The notes beneath the pieces are model-generated. The model worked only from the letters and a program-made list of their open reading frames with translations, was not told the origin of the DNA and made no database searches. Position numbers and translations under genes: made by a program. A stretch of 64,000 bases of DNA, from positions 15,536,827 to 15,600,826 of the forward strand of contig CM037476.1 of assembly GCA_021014325.1 (NCBI GenBank), written 5' to 3'. Source of the DNA: Plazaster borealis. Its lineage: Eukaryota > Echinodermata > Asteroidea > Forcipulatida > Labidiasteridae. Of this stretch, positions 24,401 to 36,100 are shown one piece after another (within the stretch, counting starts at the first letter, position 1; every line of letters starts with the position of its first letter).

Positions 24401-27400
24401 AGAGGATGAGAATCATTTCGTGGACAAGTACTGTGTGTCAGAATTTTGTTCGTCTGACTGGTCACAGTACATAAACACTGTTCCTTCAAAAGCCCATATA
24501 ACCATGGTAGATTTTGTTGATTTTTGAGTAAAATTTCAAACTCACAAAATTATCAATATATCTCCAATAATGGTTAATTTACCCAGTTTGCACAAATAAA
24601 ATGTCAACTCATTAGTAGTCCGCATTGTATCATTTGAAATCATAAAATCGCAGAAAGATTATTGACCCCAAGTATTGAAAAGATGACTATGCCGGCATGG
24701 TAAATTTTTTGATTGAACCAAAATTTCAAATTTACAAAATTATCAATATGTCTTAAACTGCGGCTAATTTACCCAGTCCGGACAGATAAAACATCATCAG
24801 TAGTCCGCACTGTATTATTTGAAACCATAAAATGAAAATTTGACCATGCTGGAAAATTTGACCATGCTGGCAAGGCAAATTTTGTTGATTTTGGACTAAA
24901 AAAAAATTATAATAATATTCCAAACTGGTGGATTTTGTTGATTTTGGAAAAGAATTTAAATAAACAAAGTTATCAATATATCTCAAACTCTTGCTTATTT
25001 ACCCAGTCCGCACAATTAAAACGTCAATTCTGTATCATCTGAAATTATATACCTCATGTAAAGATTCCTCTAATCTGATTGGTTAAAAGTGCAGTCATTG
25101 AAATAGCTGGGCCCCCTTTTTTTGTCAAGATGACGTCATAATTAACTGTGCCCGGGGCACAGCAGTTGACTCTGCCCGCCCTGAAAATAATGGAACAGTC
25201 GCAACACACTGTATTCATAGGTTGCTTGTGTACTGTACGCGTTGTATACATTCGTGTCACGGCGCGAACTGTGACCTTTCTTCGCAGACAACCTTTCAGC
25301 GTAGTCAGGGTTGTTTGTGTACTTGTCAAACTTTATTATCGCATAAAATGGCTGAAAATACTAGTAATAATCAAGCAAGATTTCATCTCAACAACATGAA
25401 ATCAACCACCTGTAAATATGTTACTGTGGTTGACTGTTTTTAATGGATTTTAACTGTTCTCCGTGTTGGATTGATGGATTTTAAATGTTATCCGTGTTGG
25501 ATTTTAACTGTAAATGGTATGATTCTACAATTGACTTTAATAAGCGAAATGAACGAAATGAGTACATGATTTCGGTAAGTTATTACACTTTTATTACATT
25601 TCAAAAATCAAGGCATATGCTGTAGGCCTTATCAGTTCAGGAAATCTTTTCACCAATCAGATTAGAAGAATCTATATTAATATATTTGGTTTGCGGTAAC
25701 ACCATGTGTGTATCTACTTGCCAGGTAGAGTTTGTTCTTAGAGAACTGTCTTGCTTAATTCTACTACCGCGGAGTAGATTGTTCGGGTGTTCGGGAGACT
25801 TCTCAGTTCAGAAAAGAACTGTCCTGTTTATTAACTATTACCTGGGCGGAAGGTATAGAATTAGGCTGGGACTACTACTTTAGCTTATAGGATCGTAATT
25901 AACTGTACTACCGTGGAGTCAGTTCATGGATTGGTCTCAACGTTTCGACTAGCTTGCTCTCGAACAATCTACTCCGCGGTAGTAGAATTAAGCAAGACAG
26001 TTCTCTAAGAACAAACTCTACCTGGCAAGTAGATACACACATGGTGTTACCGCAAACCAAATATATTGATACCTCACCATGCAATGCCTAAAATCCTATA
26101 TAAGAATCTATATTATTCGGTATATAAAAGAAATATTGACTGCTTAATATTCGGGGCATACCTTGGGCCTATAATTTTAACTGTGCCCCGAATATTAAGC
26201 AGTCAATATTTCCATACCATAAAATTGCAGAATTTATTTTGAACCAAATAATTTAAAACTGGCCATGCCGGCATGGTGGATTTTGTTGATTTTGGACAAA
26301 AATTTAAACACACAAAAATATAAATGTATTTCAAACTCGTGCTAATTTACCCAGTCTGACAAATAAAACGTTTGTTTGGTATCTTTTGAAACCATAAGAT
26401 CACAGAAATTGTTTTGACCCAAATATTGAAAATTGACCACGCCGGCACGCTTCATTTTGTTGTGTTTTGACCAAAAAATCAAACCCACAAATATATCAAT
26501 ATATTTCAAACTCTTGCTAATTTACCCAGCCTGCACAAATAAAACGTCCGTTCTGTATCATTTGAAACCATAAAAATCGCAGAATCTATTTACAACCAAA
26601 TAATTTAAAACTGACTATGTCGGCATGGTCAATTTTGGTGTTTTGTTACCAAAATTATAAATATAATTCAAACTCTAGCTAATTTACCCATTCTGCACAT
26701 ATATAACATTATCAGTAGTCTGTTCTTTTAAACCATAGAATCCCAGAAAGTTTTTTGACCCAATATTGAAAATTTTGTGAATTATGTTGATTTTCGACCA
26801 ATAATTTATACTCAGAAAATTATAAATATTTTAATCTCTTGCAAATATTATACCCAGGCCGCACAATTAAATGTCATCACTAGTCCGTTCTGTATTATTT
26901 GAAACCATAAAATCACAGAAATGTTTTTCATTTACAGGTTTTTTTCCCCGTAGCTGGGCTTTCACAGTGTTTGTTAACGGGAAATCTCATAATTAGGCAG
27001 ATATTTGGGTCAGAGGAATAACCAGAATTAATTGAATTCCAAAAGTTATTATTTTAATTGGTAGAAATCCTTTTGCAATTGAGACCTCAAACTATGCTTT
27101 CTTTTCATTTTAATGACCACCAGGTATTGACTTTGATGAGTTTCTTGGCATGTATCGTCGCTTGTTTGTCGTTTGTCGCTCCGTCGTTTCAAACGACGTC
27201 TCCGAGATTGTTCCTCAGTCCCAAAGAAGACTCAGTGATTCCATCAAGACCAACATCAACTTGAAGCCGGTAAGCCTTGATGAATCATACCCACCCATAC
27301 CCATAAATTTGGATAAATTTTGATTTATGTGTAAACAAGGACAGGTGAGTCAAAACACTTCCATTTGACGTCTGCCGGGCCAAAATAAATGTATGAAGGA

Positions 27401-30400
27401 TTGGGCTGGAATGAGCAGTGAACATCATATCTTGTATACATCCAGAAGTTTTATGGACCCATAGGTTACTGTGTAAATAGACATGGGTCAAGGCTATGGA
27501 GAAAACTGTTTTTACTTCAGTGGCGTAACTAAGGCGTGGGGGAGGGGTACATGCCCCCCAATTGATGTCCTTGGCACCCCCTCTTTTTTAACTCGACCGT
27601 TGAGATTAAGAACTACCAAAATTCATTGTTAAAACTATTTCTTTATAATGTAGCGCAGACATTGTATTTGTTTTTACCTCCATGTCAGATGATCTTTTAT
27701 CAAAAATAGTAAACAGAGCACTGAAAAAGGGCATCATACAAGACATTGCGTAGATTATGATCTTGTTTGAGGAAACTACCAATTTTATTGGCAAGAAGCG
27801 CCCGCTGGAAAAGATGTTGCACTACCTTGTGCCCTCTGTAAAATGTACCTTACTTTCACAGTTGTGTTGCCTGCTCTGCAGTCTACTCAAATTAATAGAC
27901 TGTGTTTAATCATTATCTTTACCTTAAACGTGGCTGAATTTGTGACATTATTCCATAGGAATAGAACACAGAGAATACTTGTTGGCATGAGTGGTTAGTG
28001 CATAAATTGCTTGCCTCTCACAACTGTGGCCCTGGTTCAATTCCCGGCAAAGGCCACATGTGAGCAGAATTGTGCATGAGGATTTTCTCTGGGCCTTCCG
28101 GTTTTCCTCCCTCCAGAAAAATCAAACACTTTCGATCTCTGGCTGTGCTCCGTGGTCATGGGTCTACATGAGTAACTGCCAAATTGCACCTTTACATGCC
28201 TTTGGCTTGACCATTTTGTAGCCGTGTCCTTCGCAATTCATCCTTAGTCTCAGCTGCGAGTAAGGACGATTAGCTTCCCAAATTGTTATTATTGTCATCT
28301 GCGTTTATGTGCTATTGTCTATGTCAGCTGTGGAGTTAGAGTATCAATACAATGTGACATGCCTGTATGGCTAAATTACCCAGGTCATACCAACAGGGAA
28401 GTTGATATTTGCCAAGTTCAGCTAAAATGTCCGCGCGCATGAACTGCCTCCAAGCAGATGCTACACAAAGCATTCTCCAATTTACCACTTCACGTCCGAT
28501 GACATGCTTTCCCACCAAATTTGTCCAAACCTGTTTACGGTTAACGTTTATAAACGACTGGAACAACTTTACCTTTTGAGCATCCTTATTGGGTTGCGGT
28601 CAGTTTACCGGCTGATGTATGCCATTGTGTAGCATGCTCAGGCATGCACCTACCGTGCATTTTCCCCATACAAAGAGGGAAAAAGAACTGGATATCATGC
28701 TGGAAATCTTCCTTTTTCTGGGGGATATTGTTTAACTGATTCTATACCTTCTTCCTTTTGTTGTACAAACGAGGATTACTGTTAATTTATAGGCTGCCAC
28801 GATAGTTTTTCATTGAATTTGGCATATGTCCGATATTCCAGCATACAATGGCTGATTATCGGCTGTGAACGGCCAAGATTCAGGCCTATTCATTCCATTA
28901 TATTTTTTGAAAGCAGGCATGATATTCTTCCTACTCTAATCTGATTTCCAATTTTGTGTTGCCCTCAGAAAAATCGGCAACATTGTTATTAAATAGCCTG
29001 AAAAGTCTATAACAGCCTATACCACTAGTAGGTCAGCCCTTGTCCTACTTTTTTTCCAAGGGCCTGTGAAAGAGAACTAAAAATCCCTCTGCATTTTATG
29101 AAACATTTATTTGCCTTACTATCTTTAGTCGGGGTTTCATTGTGACAAGGATATTCTTTAAAAATTTAGTTATCAGAAGCTTGGTAAAGTTCGGGAAAAA
29201 ATACACAGAGTCACGGTAAAAGATTTTTTAAGTGGGTAATACCAGTGATGTTGTGCATTTTAATCTACATTGTATATTAGAAGTTTTTCACTTTTGCATT
29301 TTATTATCTTGAAACTAGATAAGCGTCGGTCAGAGCAACAATTTTAACAAGAAAGATGGCACAGGCGCTCGGAACCTTCCCTCGTTTAATGAGAAATCCG
29401 AGCTGAGGAAACCCATCGCACATCGTCAGAGGTCCCTCTCAGGTGGGAGTGAGGGTAGTGAAGACTCCTTCTTCGATGAGATACCATCTCCTGGGAGGAA
29501 GCCTTCTACATTTAGCAGGTACTGGAGTTTTCCCCCATTTCGAATTTCTACTTATCAAAGCGGCTACAAATGCATGTAGACTCAACCAAAATGCCCATAG
29601 CGGCTACAAATGGTTTCTATCGAAATGCCCATAATAGCTACAGGTAGCTTCAAACAAAATGCCTATAGCGGCTACAAATAGCTTCTACCAAAAAAACCCA
29701 AGGCGGCAACAAATGGCTTCTACCGAAATTCTGCTAAGCAAAACTAAGCAGGATACCAGTCACAGATAGTACATGTGACATGGTATTTTGGCCTTTAATC
29801 TTGTTCTGCTAGGCATATTTTGGTTGTGCTTGGCTACTTTTGTGCTTAAGTAGCTCTGGGAAATTGGGCCCTTGTTTTTATGTGTCACAAAGAGAGTTAG
29901 CAGCAACGTTATTGCAGCAGTTAACCTGGTCCCAATTTCATAAAGCTGTTTACCGGTAAGCACTTTTTTGTGCTTTTTATGTCAATAATATGAGAAAGCA
30001 AAAGTTTATTTCATAAACCAACGAGAAGATTTGACAGTGCATGTGTGCGTTCACAATGGATTGGCATTGTTGCATCCTCCTGAAGACGATCAGAGCACAC
30101 TGATCGAAACGTTGAGTCGTTAACCACCGGTTCTGTTCAGAACCAACTCTACTCAAAGAGATATTCACATGGTGTTACCGCAAACCTCTCTTAGTTAACT
30201 GTTGCATCACTCATCTTCTTACAAGAACCGCCCGCAAGTAAGCGGGCTTTTTGCTTTGCTAACGGTTAGCAGTGGTTATGAAATAAACATTCTGCTAATG
30301 GTTCCAGAAGCATAACGGCTACAAATAGCTTCAACCAAAATGCCCATAGCGGATACAAATAGCTTCTACTAAAATGCCTAGCGGCTACAGATACATGTAG

Positions 30401-33083
30401 CTTCAACCAAAATACCCATAGCGGGTACAAATGGTTTCTACCGAAATGCCCATAATGGCTACAGGTAGCTTCAACCAAAATGCCTATAGCGGCTACAAAT
30501 AGCTTTAAAAAAAAAAACTAACGCGGCAACAAATGGCTTCTACCGAAATGCTCATAATGGCTACAAGTAGCTTTAACCAAAATGCCCAAAGCGGCTACAA
30601 ATAGCTTCTACCAAAATGCCCGTAGCGGCTACAAATGGCTTCCACCAAAATGCCCAATTGAGAAACGTCTGTATGAGAGAGGTTTGACATTAAATAAATT
30701 AAGCAAATCATTGTAAGGCAATTAGGCAAATGGCTTCTTACGATGCCCATAATGGTTTTAAATGGCTTCTACCAAAATGCCTATAATGGCTACAAATAGC
30801 TTCTACCAAAATGCCCATAGTGGCTATAAATAACTTCTACTAATTAATGCCCATAGCGGCTACAAATGGCTTCTACCAAAATACCTATAGCGGCTACAAA
30901 TAGCTTTACAAAAAATGGCTACAAATAGCTTCTTCAATGCCCAAAGCGGCTACAAAAAGCTTCTACAAAAATGCCCATAATGGCTCCACATGGCTTCTAA
31001 CAAAATGCCCATAGCTGCTACAAATTACTTCTACCAAAATACCTACATGTATAGCGGCTACAAATAACTTCTACCAAAATGCCCATAGCAGCTACAAATA
31101 ACTTCTACCAAAATGCCCATGGCAGCTAAAAATAACTTCTACCAAAATACCTATAATTTCTACCAAAATGCCCATAGCAGCTACAAATAACTTCTACCAA
31201 AATGCCCATAGCAGCTACAAATAACTTCTACCAAAATACCGATAATTTCTACCAAAATGCCCATAGCAGCTACAAATAGCTTCTACCAAAAATACCCATA
31301 GCGGCTACAAAAAAGCTTCTACCAAAATGGCTACAAATGGCTCGTTTAAAAATGGCTAAAAATGGCTTCTACCAAAATGCCCATATCGGCTACAAATAGC
31401 TTCTACCAAAATGGCTACAAATAGCTTCTACCAAAACGGCTACAAATGGCTTGTACCAAAATGGCTACAAATAACTTCTACCTGAATGCCCATAGCGGCT
31501 ACAGATAACTTCTACCAAAATACCTATAACAGCTACAAATAGCTTCTACCAAAATGCCCATAACGGCTACAAATAACTTTTACCAAAATGTCTATAGCAG
31601 CTACAAATAATAGCAGCTACAAATAATAGCGGCTACAAATAACTTCTACCAAAATGCCCAAGCAGTTACAAATAGCATCTACCAAAATGGGTAAAAATGG
31701 CTTCCACCAAAATGCCCATAGCGGCTACCAAACCGGCTACAAATAGCTTGTATCAAAATGCCCTAAGCAGCTACAAATAGCTCCCACCAAAATGTCCATA
31801 GTAGCTACAATTAACTTCTAGCAAAATACCCAAAGTGGCAACAAATAACTTCTACCAAAATGGCTACAAATGGCTTCTACCAAAATTCCCATAATGGCTA
31901 CAAATGACTTCTACCAAAATGCCCATAGTGACTAGCTGTAGATTTTCAGTGAATCTAGTTCAAAATATTTAATAAATTATTATGTATTGACTTATTCCTT
32001 ACTATAAGTTTTCTCTGCCAATTTTCAGCAAAAGTTCTTTAAAAGTTTACATCCAGCTCAATCAAATTAATGCTTTTTTGTCAGCATTCAACAGTCAAAA
32101 GGAGTAGTTCAATTTCAACAACTTAGCATTCATTGGTAAAATACATGTAAGACCATTGAAATTCATTTGATTGCAAAGAATATAGCATTTCGTAAAAGAC
32201 CGCAGCAAGAAGCTGGTCAACCAGTAAATTTCAATTTTTCTGAAATTGACCGGGAATATCTTTATTTTGATTGTACCCTTTTTATGACAAGCAAAATCTA
32301 TTAAATCCTTTTTTTGTTGTTATTTACTTAAAGCTTGAAGTCAAAAAGAGAGAGTCCTCCGCAGTCACCCCCCAAAACGCCACCCTCGAAAGCAAGTGGA
32401 TTGTCCTCCTTAGTCAATGCTCCATCGCTCACAGGAAGTGGGATGGGATCTCTGGCAGGGGCTCCGCCATTATCAGGGAAGGGAGGTGCTAAAGGTAAGT
32501 AATATTGCCGAGTACTAAAGTATATTAGTAAGGGCTTGAATTTTTGGGGAAAGACTGCAGAGCTTTTAGCTCAAAATAATTACTGGCCCAAAAATTTTAC
32601 AGAACCAGAATTGAAAACGAGAAGAAAAGTTAAAATCCCCACAAAGTTTAACATTTGAACTGTTTTAATTTTAACTGGTTATGATCGAGCAAGGCACTGC
32701 GCCTTGCTCGGTCATAACTGCTGGAATTGTGACTTTGAAATAGAGACTTACGCACAGCGCTGTCGAAGAGGCATCAAGTCATAGAGCAACTGGTCCCCCA
32801 GTTTAGGGTGACCATATAAAAACGTGATTCATTTGAAATGTATTGTGTCGAAATACGTGTATTTTGACTCAAGCATACTTTTTTTAAACAAGCTTGTGCG
32901 TAGAGCAGTCACTTTTGGTCAGCCAATTAGCATTGGTTTTTCAGCACATCCCTTCCAGGGGCTAGTGATGAGAGGTATCAATATGGCGTGCTGCCCATGG
33001 TAGCGAGACTGTTCAGGCCTGTGAAATCTCCGCTTTAAAGCGGATATCCGTTTGGTTTTTTTGCTTTTTCTTTTTTCTCCCCT

Positions 33084-33118
<35 letters not shown>

Positions 33119-36100
33119 CCCTGTTTTTTTTTTCTTCTTCACTTTTTGGCAACAGTAATGTATAACTACAATAATGTGAAATAAGCCTAGTTACTGGATC
33201 AATGGGGTGCCCCAATTCGACCAGCGTAAATGCGTGACTCGCGCTCACGTGACGTTCCACGATCATTCTTACATCATGTAGTGTTTCAGCTCTTTTTTTA
33301 AGGGTCCACTCACAGGCCTGACTGTTGAAGAAGCTATGGGCAAACCCTGTAAGAGCTAATAATGTAACATCATTGTAATTTGCATAAACAGGTTATCTGT
33401 GAAGGCGGAATGGAAGTGCCTGATGTGTGACAATAAATTAGTTGTATTTTTTATTTAGTTAACAATTTGTTTTTCAAACACAAGCTGGTAAGTGCTCCAT
33501 CTGACCCCATGTTGCAGCATTTGGTTTTGAGGCAGTTGGGACGGCTCAGTGACTGAACAGTCAAAAACACTGATTATTATATTTTTCCCTTGTGGTTTAT
33601 TACATGATATTCAAAGAAAAGGTTGCACGGTGATCCCTTTACAATGCTACTTTCCAGGTTGAATCCTAAACTGGGCATGACCCCTGTCTATACAGCTGTT
33701 TGACTTCTGACTGCCCCCCCCCCCCCCCGAACAAAGATATCAACAAAATAGGGAGACTGCCACACAGGGCTAGATAGCTCAGTTGGTAGCGCACCAGCAC
33801 GTTGATGCAGAGGTCGCAGGTTCAAATAATAATAACAAACAACTAGTTTTCATATAAAGCTTTATCTATGGCCATCTCAAAGTGCTTAACTATTTTTTTA
33901 AGACAGGTTTTTGAAGATTTTGAATTATGAGACCGATTAATGTAGCACATTATAAGGGTTTGCAAGGTGCTGTGGCGCACTCGGAAGCCACTGCCAGAAA
34001 CACCGGGGCGAACCCCTTGTCTTAGCAATTAATGTAACTAGGTTTATTAATTAACACAGCACATGGGACCTACGGCTTTATGTCCCATCTGAAGGCAAAG
34101 CAATGCTGGTTTGAAGGGGTACATTGACTTCAAATCTCTCAAAATTTTGCAGTCTAGAATTTCTCCTTATCCTTTTTGAGAGTTTTTGTTGATGGACAAA
34201 AAACACCTACAGTGTGTTGTGATGAGTGATTTTAAATAACTTAAATTTGCCTCTGGAAATACAACCAGTGGAACATACGGTCCACCATTTTGTGGAGTCA
34301 AAAATTTGGTTCTACAAAATAGCGAACCATGTTTTGTCATGAAATAACACAAAAACCGCACAGTTTCAAGGGATATTTATTTGAATCATTACATTCTACT
34401 GTTAAAATGTCAAGACCGGGATTCGAACCCACACTCTGCTGGTCAGAAACAGCAGTGCTTACGTCCAATGCACTTAACCACCATGCCACAGCCTGTTCTA
34501 GTCAATAGTCTTTGTTCACACCAATCTATACTAACCAGGTTAGTTTCCCTTGTCATATATTACTTGATGTCTGTTTTGGATCCCTAGATGCCCAGAGCCC
34601 AGACTGGAAGGACCTGAAGGCATTGGATAACAAGTTGGACAAGATGAGCTTTGACCTCTCTAAGAGTGAAGGCAGCGAGGATTATGAAGATGATTTCCAG
34701 AGGTAGGTTGGCCTTTTACTCCTCAGCAAGTTGGTGGGTGACTTGAGTCGAGTAGACTAAGCTATAGTGGATCTAGATTGCATGATATTTGGTCCTTGGA
34801 AAAAGGTAGTAACTTGGATTTAATAGACTTTTCAGGCTGTTTGATCACAGTCTTTTTTTTCCCTTTTTTTTCCAAGGACAAAAAAATGGAAATTAGACTA
34901 AAGTAGGAAGGAAATGACTAATAACCTTTGTCTTTGCCTTCTCCTTTTCCCCACAGATATCCCCCTTTTTTTAGCCTGCCCCAGTTACTGATTAATTACT
35001 TGTTCTCCCTCTCCCTCTTCCCACCTTTGATCTTGTCCTTTGTGTTTCCAACTTCTTGTGGACAGACCAGCCCCCTCCCTCCACCCCCCTCTGTCTCCCT
35101 ATTCATTGTTTACCCCTTGCCTCTATTCATGTATTTCCACTTGACTGCTTTTGTTACACTTATATACCTGTTCATGTGTGTTGTCTTGTCATTTAGTCTT
35201 TGAGAAAGACTCTGCTAGGGTTGAAACGTCAGGCCATTAACTATTTTTTGCATTCAAGGCATCGTACACGTTTGGTAATTGTCAAAGACCAGCGTTCTCA
35301 TTTGGTGTATCCCAACATATGCATAAAATAACAAGCCTGTAAAAATTTGGGCTCAATTGGTCATCGAAGTTGCAAGAAAATGATGAAAGAAAAAACACCC
35401 TTGTTGTACAAATTTGTGAGCTTTCAGATAGGAATTTTAACTTCTTGCAAGAAGTTTTTATTATTTTAGTGAGAAATTACCTCTTTCTCAAAAACTACAT
35501 TACTTCAGAGGGAGTCGTTTCTCACAATGTTTTATACTATCAACAGCTCTCTGTTGCTCGTTACCAAGTCAGTTTTTATGCTAATATTAATATTTTGAGT
35601 AATTACCAAACGTGTACGATGCCTTTAAAGTAGGAAGAATATGTAACCCTAACGCTGCTCGGTTTGACTAGCTAGTACAACTGGATCAAATTAGCCCCGG
35701 AGCACTGTTTCTCTAGTCGAATTTGCGGTTACATTACAGTTAATTAGCAACTTGATTATAACTGTAGGTTTTTATCAATATGATAATAATTTATCTTTGC
35801 AGTGAGATAATTACACTAAAGTAGAGCCATATCCTACAAAGTTATCCTTAAGGAGGAAACCTACATGTACATTCCTCCCACAGCAATATGTGACGCCCCA
35901 AAGCCTAAGTTGAGCACTTCTGGGGAAAAAGTGAAATGGCGTTCAAAGTAAAGCAATGGAAACATCCATGATACCAATGTGATGCGAAATCTTATAAACA
36001 TTCTATGTATGAGCACATTCTACATTCTATGTAGGAGAAAAGCTTACGTTGTAAGCCTTAATCAGGGTTCCCATGCACAAGGTAGCGATAGGGTCGATTT

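Larger units (their letters stand above)
24490..26935. repeat. Degenerate ~190-bp tandem array, interrupted
   Basis: Repeated landmarks are catggt...attttgttgatttt, aattatcaatatatctcaaa, taatttacccagtc, gcacaaataaaacgtc and tttgaaaccataaaatc. They recur at about 24490, 24690, 24870, 26265, 26450, 26625 and 26775. The stretch 25060-26215 is an insertion of other elements. Confidence 0.75.
24286..27123. other. CEP43 intron 8
   Basis: Almost entirely the 190-bp array and its nested insertions. It splits EF-hand loop 2 between residues 6 and 7. Confidence 0.85.
27270..29318. other. CEP43 intron 9
   Basis: A SINE, one dispersed repeat and a MITE. Nothing recognised in 27300-27980. Confidence 0.8.
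29563..31935. repeat. 34-bp minisatellite (CEP43 intron 10)
   Basis: The unit is atgcccatagcggctacaaa followed by tagcttctaccaaa. Several dozen copies, many with partial units and local higher-order repeats (for example ataacttctaccaaaatacc blocks at 31020-31270). Interrupted at about 29730-30300 by other elements. No stable ORF. Confidence 0.9.
32495..34587. other. CEP43 intron 11
   Basis: Contains a poly-T run (about 33086-33118), a C-run, a tRNA-like fragment (33767-33828), an inverted SINE body (about 33960-34110) and a TTGCC-type MITE relic (34110-34390). Also an inverted SINE head (about 34408-34495). Confidence 0.75.

Noticed and set aside
29563..31935. CRISPR-like array
   Set aside because: No constant repeat/spacer pattern: the 34-bp units are contiguous and variable, and the genome is eukaryotic.
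33767..33828. A tRNA gene
   Set aside because: A and B boxes are present but the 3' half does not close an acceptor stem and runs into AT-rich sequence.
35370..35633. 87-aa ORF, also seen in reverse at 41076-41510
   Set aside because: Shared because both are family A MITE sequence, not because of a conserved protein.
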